Positions 48,665-59,430 of a stretch of DNA of 64,000 nt are shown piece by piece; the first letter of the stretch is position 1; the number at the start of each line of letters is the position of its first letter. Where the stretch lies: contig JAUYET010000014.1 in assembly GCA_030691265.1 (NCBI GenBank), forward strand, positions 1 through 64,000, given 5' to 3'. The notes below the pieces were generated by a model. It saw only the letters and a list, made by a program, of their open reading frames with translations, was not told the DNA's origin and ran no database searches. The position numbers were made by a program, and so were the translations under genes. This stretch comes from Pseudomonadota bacterium. Its GTDB lineage: Bacteria > Pseudomonadota > Gammaproteobacteria > Burkholderiales > Thiobacillaceae.

Positions 48665-48971
48665 TTGGTTGGCTCCTGCTGAGGGTTTTCGTCGCTTCTT
48701 TGGCGGCGTAGTCTGGTTTGTAAACGATTCAGGCACAGGGTGCCTGGAATGCGCGTCGATATTGCCATGCCTACTGGCTCACCAGATGCGCCTGGGCTAA
48801 TGCGGGTGTGGCAGCGGCATGGCGGGGAATCGGTACAAATTCGTGCTGCATTTCGCCCGCTTGCTGGCAGACGCAATCGGTTTCCAGTCCGAGAAGACGT
48901 AGGTCTTTAGTCTCATACGCAACAGCCGCATCGGCGCGCTAACATGGCCGCGCTCTCCACCTGGAACTGCC
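48665..48971. other. 307-bp intergenic region, presumed cas operon promoter
   Basis: This divergent gap lies between the cas operon head (minus strand) and the sensor kinase (plus strand). It must hold the promoter of the original cas transcript and that of the kinase. I see no clear -10/-35 pair, repeat or RNA gene. Since the prophage insertion this promoter can only drive the 205-aa protein and the cas3 fragment. Confidence 0.5.
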
Positions 48972-51614
48972 ATGCCCGCCCGTATCGCTCACTTGCCACG
49001 CAAACTCGTCACCACCGTCAGCGCCGGTTTCGGCCTGGCGCTGGCCTTGATCGTGGCGCTGACCATGCTGGGCTTGCACCAGTTGGCGGCAACCAATGCG
49101 CATCTGGAGTCCATCGTCCAGGAAAACAGCGTGAAAAGCCGGCTGGCCAATCAGATGCGCGACATCCTGCGTGACCGGGCGATTTCCATGTTGACCATCG
49201 TGGTGACCGGCGACGCATTCGAAAGAGACCAGGAAATGCTGCATTTTTACGGCTTCGGTTCGGCCTACCAGCAAGTCCGCCTCGAACTCGAAAAGCTGAT
49301 CCGACGACCACGCGAGAAAGAGGTGCTCGTGCGCATCGACCGCCTCACCCGCGCCAACCAGCCGGTGATGGTGCGTACCGTCGATCTGGCGGTTGAGGGC
49401 TACACCTTCCTGGCCTTTGAAGAACTGCAACGCGAGGGCATTCCGCTGCAACGTGCGCTGGTCAAGGAGCTGGATGCGCTGATCCAGATTCAACGTGAAA
49501 TGACGCAACTGGCTGCGGCGGAGGCGCGCGCCGACTACGAGCAAACCCGCTGGCTGATGATCACGCTGGGCACGCTGGCGGTCTTGGTGGCCGGGCTGGT
49601 AGCGGTCACGGTGATCCGCCGCTCCACCCGGTTGGTGGCCGCTACCGAACGCGAGCGCACCAAATTCCAGACCCTGTTCGAGACCAATACCGACGGCATC
49701 GTCATTCTCGACCGCAAGGGTTTTTCCGACTGCAATCCGGCGACGTTGGACATGTTCCACATGAACCGGGTCGAGGATTTCCTGAAACGCCGGCCGGAAG
49801 ATTTGGGCGTCGAAAACCAGCCCTGCGGCACGCCGCCTTTCCTGCTGGCCGAACGCCATATCAGCGAGGCGGTGGAAAAGGGCCATGCCTTCTTCCAGTG
49901 GACCGCGCGCCGCCCGGATGGCAGCACCTTCCCGGCCGAGATCGCACTGCATGCGATGAACCTGGATGGCGAGCCGGTGATCCAGGCCATCATGCGCGAC
50001 GTCTCCGCCCAGAAGGAGGTGGAAGCCGCGCTGGAGGCCGCGCGCGACGCGGCGCTTGCAGCCACTGAAATGAAGTCGCAGTTCGTCGCCAACGTCAGCC
50101 ATGAAATTCGCACGCCGATGAACGGCATCCTCGGCATGACGCAATTGCTGCTTGGCAGCGATCTCAACACACGCCAACGGGATTACGCCGAAACCATCGC
50201 CCGCTCGGGCGAAGCGTTGATGGGCGTGATCAACGACCTGCTCGATTTCTCCAAGATCGAGGCCGGACGCCTGAGCGTGGAAAACATCGACTTCGATCTC
50301 AACGCGCTGCTCAAGGATGTGCTGGATTTGTCTGTGCCGCGCGCCGACGCCAAGAACCTGGCGCTGCGCCTGGAAGGCGACCTGAAGCAACCCAATAACC
50401 TGCCCGGCTGGGTGCGCGGCGATCCGCTGCGGGTGCGCCAGATTCTGCTCAACCTGCTCGATAACGCGATCAAATTCACGCATGCAGGCGAGGTTCGGCT
50501 CAGCGTGAGCTACCTCGAAAGCGCGCCGAACCCCTTGCATTTCGCGGTAAGCGATAGCGGCATCGGCATGAGCGAAGAAGTGCAAAGCCGGGTTTTTCAG
50601 GCCTTTGCCCAGGCCGATGGTTCGGTCAGCCGCAAGTACGGCGGCACCGGACTCGGGTTGACCATCTGCCGGCAACTGGCTGAACTGATGGGCGGCAATC
50701 TGACGCTGGAAAGCACGCCGGGCCAGGGCAGCACCTTCCATCTGCACCTGCCCCTGCCGGCCTGCCAGTCGCCGCATGCGGACGCCAAGGCAAACGCAGA
50801 CGACCTGCGCTTCCCAGGCGTCAGCGTGCTGGTGGCGGAAGACAATCCGATCAATCAGAAACTGCTGCGCTTCATGCTGGAAAACCTGGGCGTGTCGGTG
50901 CAGGTGGCCGACGATGGCAAGGCTGCCTTCGACTTGCTCGACAGCGCCCGCGTCGATCTGGTGCTGATGGATTGCCAGATGCCGGAATGGGACGGTCTCA
51001 CCGCCACCCGCGCGGTGCGTGAGCGCGAGGAGAAACAGGGCCGCGAACGTCTTCCCATCATCGCCCTCTCCGCCAATGCCATGGCTGGCTACGCCGAGGT
51101 TTGCCAGCAAGCCGGCATGGACGACTATCTGTCCAAGCCGCTCAAGGAAGAGGACCTGGCAAAAACGCTGGCGCACTGGTTGCCGGAGCGCATGCAGCAG
51201 GTCAACCGTAGGTGCGAATTCATTCGCACAGGAGCGGAGAGTCGTGCGCATGAATTAGCGCCGACAGGAGGCTTCGACATCGACAAGCTGCGCCGCATTT
51301 GCCGCAACGACGAACGCCAGATCAACGAAATGCTGCGTCTGTTCGTCAGCAGCACGGAAAGCCTGCTGGACGATCTCGCGCACGCGGTGGACAGTCTCGA
51401 CGCGGCGCAAACCGCGCGCCTGGCGCATCAAATCAAGGGCGCAGCGGCCTATCTGGGCGTCGAGGCGATGACCGAACTGGCCAGCGAAAGTGAAATTCAG
51501 GCCAAAGCGGCCGACTGGCCCGCCTGCATCGCCGCCCAGGAAGACCTGGAGGCCGCCTTCATCGCCGTGCGACTCGGCATAGAAGCGCAGGTTCTGGAGA
51601 AAACGGGCGGTTAG
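48972..51614 (+). CDS. Hybrid sensor histidine kinase (BarA-like)
   Basis: The 880-aa membrane sensor has TM1 at about 15-36, a periplasmic region of about 145 residues and TM2 at about 184-207. A PAS domain (FQTLFETNTDGIVILDRKG) follows, then HisKA with phospho-acceptor His377 (NVSHEIRTPMNGILGM) and HATPase boxes (LDNAIKFT, DSGIGM, GGTGLGL). A receiver domain has Asp667 (LVLMDCQMPEWDG), and an Hpt domain has His819 (LAHQIKGAAAYLG). It is a four-step phosphorelay with no response regulator nearby. Residues about 747-767 (RRCEFIRTGAESRAHELAP) come from an interspersed repeat in the receiver-Hpt linker. Confidence 0.93.
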   Translation: MPARIAHLPRKLVTTVSAGFGLALALIVALTMLGLHQLAATNAHLESIVQENSVKSRLANQMRDILRDRAISMLTIVVTGDAFERDQEMLHFYGFGSAYQQVRLELEKLIRRPREKEVLVRIDRLTRANQPVMVRTVDLAVEGYTFLAFEELQREGIPLQRALVKELDALIQIQREMTQLAAAEARADYEQTRWLMITLGTLAVLVAGLVAVTVIRRSTRLVAATERERTKFQTLFETNTDGIVILDRKGFSDCNPATLDMFHMNRVEDFLKRRPEDLGVENQPCGTPPFLLAERHISEAVEKGHAFFQWTARRPDGSTFPAEIALHAMNLDGEPVIQAIMRDVSAQKEVEAALEAARDAALAATEMKSQFVANVSHEIRTPMNGILGMTQLLLGSDLNTRQRDYAETIARSGEALMGVINDLLDFSKIEAGRLSVENIDFDLNALLKDVLDLSVPRADAKNLALRLEGDLKQPNNLPGWVRGDPLRVRQILLNLLDNAIKFTHAGEVRLSVSYLESAPNPLHFAVSDSGIGMSEEVQSRVFQAFAQADGSVSRKYGGTGLGLTICRQLAELMGGNLTLESTPGQGSTFHLHLPLPACQSPHADAKANADDLRFPGVSVLVAEDNPINQKLLRFMLENLGVSVQVADDGKAAFDLLDSARVDLVLMDCQMPEWDGLTATRAVREREEKQGRERLPIIALSANAMAGYAEVCQQAGMDDYLSKPLKEEDLAKTLAHWLPERMQQVNRRCEFIRTGAESRAHELAPTGGFDIDKLRRICRNDERQINEMLRLFVSSTESLLDDLAHAVDSLDAAQTARLAHQIKGAAAYLGVEAMTELASESEIQAKAADWPACIAAQEDLEAAFIAVRLGIEAQVLEKTGG
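51208..51270. repeat. Interspersed hairpin repeat inside the sensor kinase gene
   Basis: GTAGGTGCGAATTCATTCGCAC and a diverged partner arm GTGCGCATGAATTAGCGCC are related to the perfect hairpin at 52,989-53,050. It lies in frame in a linker between domains, so the kinase is not broken. Confidence 0.75.
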
Positions 51615-52931
<1,317 letters not shown>

Positions 52932-52988
52932 GGCAGCTTCAACATGAACGCCGCTTCGACATGAAGAACGTAGTGGCCGGCGAACCTG

Positions 52989-53050
52989 GTAGGTGCGAAT
53001 TTATTCGCACGGTTGCGCGCGTTTGTGCGAATAAATTCGCACCTGCCACA
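52989..53050. repeat. Perfect hairpin repeat between serS and the nuclease gene
   Basis: GGTAGGTGCGAATTTATTCGCAC and its reverse complement face each other across 18 bp. The arms match the repeat inside the sensor kinase gene. As the longest hairpin in this gap it may also act as a transcription barrier after serS. Confidence 0.85.
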
Positions 53051-53071
53051 CCCGGTTAAACAGCACCCCGC

Positions 53072-54328
53072 GTGAAATTCATCCACGCCGCCGACATCCA
53101 CCTGGATAGTCCGTTATCCGGCCTCGCCGCGTACAAGGACGCGCCCAGCGAAGTGCTGCGCACGGCCACCCGCGACGCCTTCACCCGGCTGGTCGATGCG
53201 GCGATAGATGAAGCGGTGGATTTCCTGGTCATCGCCGGCGATCTCTACGACGGCAACTGGAAGGACTACAACACCGGGCATTACTTCTGCCGCGAGATGG
53301 GCCGCTTGAACAAGGCCGGCATCCCGGTCTATCTGCTGTTCGGCAATCACGATGCCGAAAGCGAGATGACGAAAAAGCTGGCCTTGCCGCCGAACGTGCA
53401 TCTTTTCGATGCACGTAAAGCCAGCACCTTTCGCATCGAATCGCTGCGCGTCGCCCTGCACGGGCGCAGCTTCAAGGAAGCCGCCACCACCGAAAATCTC
53501 GCCGTCGGCTACCCGCCGCCGGAACCCGGCTGGCTCAATATCGGCGTGCTCCACACCGCGCTGGAAGGCAACGCCGCGCATGCCAACTATGCGCCCTGCT
53601 CGCTCGCCGAACTGACCGCCAAGGGCTACGACTATTGGGCGCTGGGCCATGTCCACGAATACGCCGTGCTGCAGCGCGAGCCCTGGATCGTCTTCCCGGG
53701 CAACCTACAGGGCCGCCACATCCGCGAAACCGGCCCGCGCGGCGCGCTGATGGTCACCGCCGACGAAGCCGGCATCCAGTCTGTAGAGCGACTGCTGGTG
53801 GATGTGCTGCGCTGGCACGTCGTCGAACTGGACGCCAGCGCGGCGCAAACGCTGGATGACGTGGTGCGTCTCGCCGGGCAAGCCTTTGAAACGCTGATCG
53901 GCGCCACCCCCGGCGACCTTTACCTGTCGGTGCGGGTGCGCATTAGCGGCAAGACCGCCGCGCATGGCGAACTGTTCGGCCTGGAGCCCCACTTGCGGGC
54001 GGAAATCCTCGGCCAGGCGGCGGCGGTCGGCATCGACCGGCTATGGGTCGAGAAGGTGCGCATCGAAACCGAACCGCCGGGCGACGCCGAAGACATCCGC
54101 GCCCGCTCGGATGCCATCGCCGACCTGCAAATGCTGCTGGAGGAAGCGCCGCTGGATGCAGCGCTGCTGGCATCTCTGGTCGACGACCTGCGCCAACTGG
54201 TGGATAAGGCGCCGCTCGAACTGATGCAATCGATCCCCGAATTCAGGGCGATCCGCAATGGCGACGTGGCCGCCATCGTGCAGGCGGTTGCACCCGGCCT
54301 GCTCGCCCACCTGGCGAAAGCCGGCTGA
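53072..54328 (+). CDS. DNA repair exonuclease, YhaO/SbcD-like
   Basis: The 418-aa metallophosphoesterase has the Mre11/SbcD motifs: FIHAADIHLDSPL, DFLVIAGDLYDG, LFGNHDAESE and YWALGHVHEY, all metal ligands present. It starts with GTG at 53,072. It is followed after 2 bp by a large SbcC/YhaN-like ATPase, and the pair should form a nuclease complex acting on DNA ends. An insertion in the C-terminal part (PLELMQSIPEFRAIRNGD) is typical of YhaO. Confidence 0.93.
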   Translation: MKFIHAADIHLDSPLSGLAAYKDAPSEVLRTATRDAFTRLVDAAIDEAVDFLVIAGDLYDGNWKDYNTGHYFCREMGRLNKAGIPVYLLFGNHDAESEMTKKLALPPNVHLFDARKASTFRIESLRVALHGRSFKEAATTENLAVGYPPPEPGWLNIGVLHTALEGNAAHANYAPCSLAELTAKGYDYWALGHVHEYAVLQREPWIVFPGNLQGRHIRETGPRGALMVTADEAGIQSVERLLVDVLRWHVVELDASAAQTLDDVVRLAGQAFETLIGATPGDLYLSVRVRISGKTAAHGELFGLEPHLRAEILGQAAAVGIDRLWVEKVRIETEPPGDAEDIRARSDAIADLQMLLEEAPLDAALLASLVDDLRQLVDKAPLELMQSIPEFRAIRNGDVAAIVQAVAPGLLAHLAKAG

Positions 54329-54330
54329 AC

Positions 54331-57300
54331 ATGCGCATCGCCCGACTCGACCTTTTGCGCTATGGCAAGTTCACCGACCGCTCGCTCGTCCTGCCGCAGA
54401 CCGCACGCGATTTCCACCTGATCGTCGGCCCCAACGAGGCCGGAAAATCGACCTTGCGCAGCGCCATCCTGGACTTGCTGTTCGGCATCGAAACCCGCTC
54501 GCGCTTCAACTTTGTGCATGCCTACAGCGATATGCGCCTGGCTGCGCAACTGGAACACGGCGATCAGATGCTCGATTTCGTCCGCACCAAAGCCCGCGTA
54601 AAAACCCTGCAAAGCCCGACCGGCGCAATCTTGCCCGACACCGCGCTAGTCCCCTTTCTGGGCGCGGTGGATCGCAGTTTCTTCGGCCAGATGTTCAGCC
54701 TCGACCATGAACAGTTGGTGGCTGGCGGTCGCGAAATCCTCAGCGCCTCGAATGACGTCGGCCAGATCCTGTTCCAGTCCGCCGCCGGCATCGGCAGCCT
54801 GGGCGCCGTGCGCGATGCACTGGAAACCGAGGCCAATTCGCTCTGGGCCCGACGGCGTTCGAGTGACCGCGAGTATTACCAGGCCAGCGATGAACTGGAA
54901 CAAGCCGAAGCCGCCTTGAAACTGGCGACCGTGCGCACCAAGGACTGGGTGGCGGCGCGCGCCGAAGTGGAAAAGCTGGCAGCGGAAATCGACGCCGCCC
55001 GCCAGCAGTACCGGCTTCTGGAACAGGAGCGGGTGCGACTCGATCGGGTGCGGCGGGTAGCGCCATTGCTGACCACGCTCCAGGCGCGGGAACAGGCGCT
55101 GGCGCAATTGGGCGCGGTCATCGTGCTGCCGCCGGAAGCAGGCGCACAGCTTGCCCGGGCGGAACTGGCGATTGCCACCGCCAGCCAGGCGCGCACGATG
55201 TTCGACGAGCAGGCGGGAAAGCTTGCCGCGAGGCTGGGCGAACTTCTGGGTGAACTTCTTGGCGAACTGCATCCCGATAGCGCGGTGCTGGATCGACAGG
55301 CCGACATCCAGGCGCTGGCCGAGCAGCGCCAGCAGTTGCGCAATCACCCGAGCGACATCGGCAAACGCCAGGAAGAAGTCCGGGCGCACTGGAAATCCAT
55401 CGAGCGACTTGCGCACGAACTGGGCTGGCCGGTCGAGGCGGAAGACGCACTGGAAAGACGTATTCCCTCGCATCTCATCCGCGCCGCCATCGCTGCGCTC
55501 ATTCGCCGCCATGATCTGACCATGCAGACCCTGGCGACCGCGCAGGAAGCGCAAGCCGGCAAGCAAGCCGAAATCCGCGCCATCGACAGCGAACTGCAAG
55601 CGCTGCCGACGACCCAAATTGCGCCGTCCCTGCAAGCCGCGCTGGCTGCCGCGCGCGCGCTGGGCGACGTGGCCGCGCAGGAAAAGCGGCTGGCCACCCA
55701 GGCCGACCGCGCCGCGCGTGAACTGGAAACGGCGAACCTGCAACTTGGACCATGGCCTGCACTGCGCCAACAGCAATTGCCCAGCGACGAAGAACTGAGC
55801 GCATTGCTGCGGCGTCAGGCCGAACTGGAAACCACCGCCACCAGCCTGGCGAACCGGATTGCCGAACAGCAATCCGCGCTGAATGGGCTGGCGCTAGAGA
55901 TCACCCAATATCAGGCCGCCCATCGCCCGGTCAGCCTGAGCGAACTCACGCAACTGCGCGGCCAGCGCGATGACCTCTGGCAGCGCATCAAAACCGGGTC
56001 GGCGGAACTCGCCGCTGAATATGAAACGCGGGTAAGCGGCGCCGACACGCTCTCCGACCAGCGCCACGACAAGGCGCAAGAAGCCAGCGAACTCCAGGCC
56101 AAGCTGGATCTGCGGGAACGTCTGAAGCTGCAACTCGCCGATCTACAGTCGCGCCAGCAAGACCATACCCAGACGCTGGACGCTTTTACCGCAGCCTGGC
56201 AGGCCCGCACGACGAGCAGCGGCCTCGCCGGCATGGCGCTTACCCAGGTCAACGCCTGGCGAGCGGCGCGGGAACGCACACTGCTGGCAGCAGAAGGCGT
56301 GACAGTTGCCCAGCAGGCGCTGGACGAGTTGCGCGAACAAGCGGCCAGTGCGCGCGCCGCGCTGGCCGATGAGTTGCGCGCGACGCAAGTTTGTCATTCC
56401 GGCGCAGGCCGGAATCCAGCAACGGCAACGCTCTGGACACCGGCGCAGTCCGGTGTGACGGGCTCTCGGGAAGTCGCTGAACTGTCACTTTCCGGCCTCG
56501 TTTTGCAGGCCGGCGAGACCATCGACGCCGCCAACCGGGCCGCGGAAAAGCGCACGCTGCTGGCGAGCCAGAAAGCCCGCGCCGAAATCGCCCTGGAAGA
56601 CAGCGCCCATAAACTGGCGCAGGCCCAGAGTACGCTTGAACTCTGGCGGGCGGATTGGCGCAAAAACCTGACTGCGGCACACCTGCCGGCCGACGCCGAC
56701 ACCAGCGTGGTCGAAGGCGCGCTGACGCTGTTCGAGCGGATAGACGACCATCTGCGCCAGATACGCGAACTGCGCACGGCCCGCATCGACGCCATGCAAC
56801 GCGATCTGGACCACTTCGCCAGCCATGCCGGCGAGCTCGCCCGGGCGATTGCGCCGGCGCTTCTCGACCAGGCAGCCGACCAGGTCGCGCGGGAACTGAC
56901 GCAACGCCTGGCCGCGGCCAGCGAAGCAGACAAGGAACGCCGTCGGCTACAGCAGGAACTGGAGCAAACCCGCAAACAACTGGCCGGCGCCGTCACCCGC
57001 ATCCAGGCAGCCGAGGCGGAATTGTCTCCGCTGCTGCATCTCGCCGGGGTCACGCATAACGACGTTACCAATAACGACGTCACAAATAACGACGAACTGC
57101 GCCGCGCCATCGAACGTTCCGACCTCGCCCGCGGGCTGAAATCGGAAATCCAGGCGGCATTGCATGCGCTGAATGAAGCCGGTGATGGCCTGTCTCGCGA
57201 GGCGCTGGCGGCGGAGTTTGCGGCCACCGATCTGAGCCGGGTAGCAGGCGAACTGGGCGAGCTGAAATCGCGGGTGGATGATCTCCTGGAGCGGCAGAAT

Positions 57301-57903
57301 CAGACCGCGGCGGCGCTGAATTCCGCCCAGGAAGCGCTCGCCAAAATCGCCGGCCAGGACGCGGCCGCGCGCGCCGAATCGCAACGCCAGGAAGCGCTCG
57401 CCCGCATGGCCAACGCCGCCGAGCGTTACATCAAGGTGTACACCGCGGCACGCCTGCTGCGCTGGGCCATCGAGCGTTACCGGGAAACCCGGCAAGGCCC
57501 GATGTTGAGCCGGGCCGGCGACATCTTTTCGGCGCTGACGCTGGCGGCGTTTACCCGACTGGTGGTCGACTACGACAGCGAGCCCCTCACCCTGTACGGC
57601 CAGCGCGCCAGCGGCGAACACGTCGCCATCGAAGGCCTCAGCGACGGCACCCGCGACCAGCTCTACCTCGCGCTGCGCCTCGCCGCGCTGGAACTCCACT
57701 TGCAGCAGGCCCCGGCCATGCCGTTCATCGCCGACGACCTGTTCATCAACTACGACGACGCCCGCTCAAAAGCCGGCCTGGAAGCGTTACTCGGCCTGTC
57801 GGAAATGACCCAGGTGATCTTGCTGACCCACCACGACCACCTCGTCCCGGTGGCCGAAGCGGTATTCGGTGCAAGACTCAATGTCATTCGGATGAATACA
57901 TGA
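54331..57903 (+). CDS. SMC-like ATPase, YhaN/SbcC-type partner
   Basis: The 1,190-aa protein starts MRIARLDLLRYGKFTDRSLVLP and has Walker A GPNEAGKSTLRSAILDLLFG, a long coiled-coil middle, and the C-terminal signature GLSDGTRDQLYLALRLAALE with Walker B PFIADDLFINYDD. It is the partner of the nuclease upstream and should tether DNA and drive its processing. Around residues 689-712 (CHSGAGRNPATATLWTPAQSGVTGSRE) an interspersed repeat is inserted in frame in the coiled coil. A NNDVT triple repeat lies near residue 910. Confidence 0.92.
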   Translation: MRIARLDLLRYGKFTDRSLVLPQTARDFHLIVGPNEAGKSTLRSAILDLLFGIETRSRFNFVHAYSDMRLAAQLEHGDQMLDFVRTKARVKTLQSPTGAILPDTALVPFLGAVDRSFFGQMFSLDHEQLVAGGREILSASNDVGQILFQSAAGIGSLGAVRDALETEANSLWARRRSSDREYYQASDELEQAEAALKLATVRTKDWVAARAEVEKLAAEIDAARQQYRLLEQERVRLDRVRRVAPLLTTLQAREQALAQLGAVIVLPPEAGAQLARAELAIATASQARTMFDEQAGKLAARLGELLGELLGELHPDSAVLDRQADIQALAEQRQQLRNHPSDIGKRQEEVRAHWKSIERLAHELGWPVEAEDALERRIPSHLIRAAIAALIRRHDLTMQTLATAQEAQAGKQAEIRAIDSELQALPTTQIAPSLQAALAAARALGDVAAQEKRLATQADRAARELETANLQLGPWPALRQQQLPSDEELSALLRRQAELETTATSLANRIAEQQSALNGLALEITQYQAAHRPVSLSELTQLRGQRDDLWQRIKTGSAELAAEYETRVSGADTLSDQRHDKAQEASELQAKLDLRERLKLQLADLQSRQQDHTQTLDAFTAAWQARTTSSGLAGMALTQVNAWRAARERTLLAAEGVTVAQQALDELREQAASARAALADELRATQVCHSGAGRNPATATLWTPAQSGVTGSREVAELSLSGLVLQAGETIDAANRAAEKRTLLASQKARAEIALEDSAHKLAQAQSTLELWRADWRKNLTAAHLPADADTSVVEGALTLFERIDDHLRQIRELRTARIDAMQRDLDHFASHAGELARAIAPALLDQAADQVARELTQRLAAASEADKERRRLQQELEQTRKQLAGAVTRIQAAEAELSPLLHLAGVTHNDVTNNDVTNNDELRRAIERSDLARGLKSEIQAALHALNEAGDGLSREALAAEFAATDLSRVAGELGELKSRVDDLLERQNQTAAALNSAQEALAKIAGQDAAARAESQRQEALARMANAAERYIKVYTAARLLRWAIERYRETRQGPMLSRAGDIFSALTLAAFTRLVVDYDSEPLTLYGQRASGEHVAIEGLSDGTRDQLYLALRLAALELHLQQAPAMPFIADDLFINYDDARSKAGLEALLGLSEMTQVILLTHHDHLVPVAEAVFGARLNVIRMNT
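56394..56463. repeat. In-frame interspersed repeat in the YhaN-like gene
   Basis: GTCATTCCGGCGCAGGCCGG and CCGGCGCAGTCCGGTGTGAC form the inverted ends of a 70-bp element. Its translation SGAGRNPA is the well-known trace of this repeat type. It keeps the frame open. Confidence 0.8.
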
Positions 57904-57928
57904 AGAAAACAAAGAGGATTGAATAGAC

Positions 57929-58294
57929 ATGGCACAGACAAACGACCGGCTGGACAAGCTAGTTCTTGAAGCGAGACGCAACGCCGAAAATCGGGATCGA
58001 GGGTATCGAGAACAGGCGCTGAAGCTGTTTCCGTGGGTATGTGGCCGCTGCGCTCGAACTTTCGACCGGAGCAATCTGCAACTGCTGGAAGTTCACCACA
58101 AGAACAGCAACCACAATGACAACCCGGCAGACGGCAGCAACTGGGAACTCCTCTGCACCTATTGTCATGAGAACGAGCACTCCAAGCTGAAGGACATGGC
58201 AGGCCGCACCGATACAGGAAGCGCACCCGCTGCCTCCACGTTCAACCCCTTCGCAGACCTGAAAGCCAAGATGGAGGCCAAGAAAGGCGGCTAA
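57929..58294 (+). CDS. Small HNH nuclease-like protein (YajD-type)
   Basis: The 121-aa protein has CGRCARTF, then LLEVHHKNSNHNDNPADGSNWELLCTYCHENEH, an HNH motif with two CxxC zinc pairs. This layout fits YajD-type HNH proteins. It follows the ATPase gene by 25 bp and may belong to the same operon. The target is unknown. Confidence 0.85.
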   Translation: MAQTNDRLDKLVLEARRNAENRDRGYREQALKLFPWVCGRCARTFDRSNLQLLEVHHKNSNHNDNPADGSNWELLCTYCHENEHSKLKDMAGRTDTGSAPAASTFNPFADLKAKMEAKKGG

Positions 58295-58335
58295 ACGCCT
58301 AGCCCAAAACGGGTTTGCGTACGGCTAGCATGCAA

Positions 58336-58519
58336 CCGTGCTTATCGGGTTAACACACCCACCCACTACCGGTAGTAACGTAGGTTGGGCAAAGCGAAGC
58401 GTGCCCAACGAACCGCCGCGATGTTGGGCACGCTTCGCTTTGCCCAACCTACGGCGCCCTGCCGCGAAATCACGCGCCACTACATCTAGTGGGTGGGTGT
58501 GACAACCCGATAAGCACGG
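58336..58519. repeat. Nested palindromic element (MITE-like)
   Basis: Outer 33-bp arms at 58,336-58,368 and 58,487-58,519 (CCGTGCTTATCGGGTT...) are inverted with two mismatches. Inside them lies a second perfect 31-bp inverted repeat (58,379-58,409 and 58,423-58,453) beginning CGTAGGTTGGGCAAAGCGAA, a well-known interspersed repeat. So one repeat has inserted into another. It fills most of the 266-bp gap between the HNH gene and the antitoxin gene. There is no protein in it. Confidence 0.9.
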
Positions 58520-58560
58520 ACCGGACTAAGCTACACGCCTAATCCACCAGGAACACGGCC

Positions 58561-58803
58561 ATGCAAACAGTCAACATCCACGAAGCCAAGACCCATCTCT
58601 CCCGCTTTATCGACCAGGCGGCTGCCGGCGAGGAAATCCTCATCGCCCGAGCGGGAAAACCGATCGCACGGCTGGTTCCGCTGGTGCCGGAAGTCATCAA
58701 GCCCCGCGTCCTGGGACTGGGAAGAGGGCGATTCACACTGCCTGACAATTTTTCGCGTCTACACGAAGACGCCATCAAGAGCATGTTCGAAACCGGTGAA
58801 TGA
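58561..58803 (+). CDS. Phd/YefM-family antitoxin
   Basis: The 80-aa protein has the Phd pattern MQTVNIHEAKTHLSRFIDQAAAGEEILIARAGKPIARLVPL and a C-terminal tail that binds the toxin (LPDNFSRLHEDAIKSMF). It precedes a PIN toxin and should repress the operon promoter just upstream, next to the nested repeat. Confidence 0.92.
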   Translation: MQTVNIHEAKTHLSRFIDQAAAGEEILIARAGKPIARLVPLVPEVIKPRVLGLGRGRFTLPDNFSRLHEDAIKSMFETGE

Positions 58804-58805
58804 CC

Positions 58806-59210
58806 ATGCCCGCACAGAAACTCCTGCTGGACACCAACATCCTCCTGGCCGTACTGATCAATCCAGACGCCCTGCCGATGGATGTCCAGGCACAACTCCA
58901 GGACCCGAAAAACAGCGTGTTGTTCAGCGCCGCAAGCATTTGGGAAATCGCCATCAAGCGCTCGCTGGGACGGGAAGACTTCGACTTCCTTCCCGATGAC
59001 ATCGAGAAACTTGCTCTCGAAACTGGCTTCATCGAACTGCCGATCCAGTCCAACCACTGCCATCGGGTGGCTGATATGCCTTGGCATCACCGCGACCCAT
59101 TCGACCGCCTGCTTATCTCCCAAGCGCAATCAATTCCGGCATACCTGCTGACCAGCGAAGCGCTGTTAGCGAAATACTCAGAATTGGTCAGGGTGGTAGC
59201 GATCAAATAG
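58806..59210 (+). CDS. vapC: PIN-domain toxin (VapC-type)
   Basis: The 134-aa PIN protein has LLLDTNILLAVL with the first catalytic Asp, FSAASIWEIAIK with the Glu, and WHHRDPFDRLLISQAQ with the final Asp residues. It cleaves RNA when free. It begins just after the antitoxin stop. A GTG at 58,800 upstream is possible. The pair is distinct from the three modules in the CRISPR locus. Confidence 0.93.
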   Translation: MPAQKLLLDTNILLAVLINPDALPMDVQAQLQDPKNSVLFSAASIWEIAIKRSLGREDFDFLPDDIEKLALETGFIELPIQSNHCHRVADMPWHHRDPFDRLLISQAQSIPAYLLTSEALLAKYSELVRVVAIK

Positions 59211-59430
59211 CCAAGGCGCTAGCGCCCCCGGAAGTTGGCTGGCACTGCGAAGCGGCTCTGTTGTTCTGGCAGCGAGCTTCCATTGACAGCCGCATCAGCG
59301 CCCCCTTCCGCATGCCGGCTCAGACCAACCATGACCGCTTGGCCGACCTGAGACAACGTTGCTGATCCGGGTTCGCACCCGGATTTCAGCTTACGCCGCT
59401 GGGTGACAGATCGAGACGAGAAAACCTTGC
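59211..59430. other. Intergenic region between vapC and fimT
   Basis: This 220-bp gap lies between convergent genes. I see only a short hairpin ATCCGGG-TTCGCA-CCCGGAT (59,359-59,378), which may stop transcription from either side. No gene or repeat is evident. Confidence 0.5.

Noticed and set aside
48665-48971. WYL-type or other classical cas regulator upstream of cas3
   Set aside because: No helix-turn-helix or WYL pattern is present in the 205-aa protein or in this gap.
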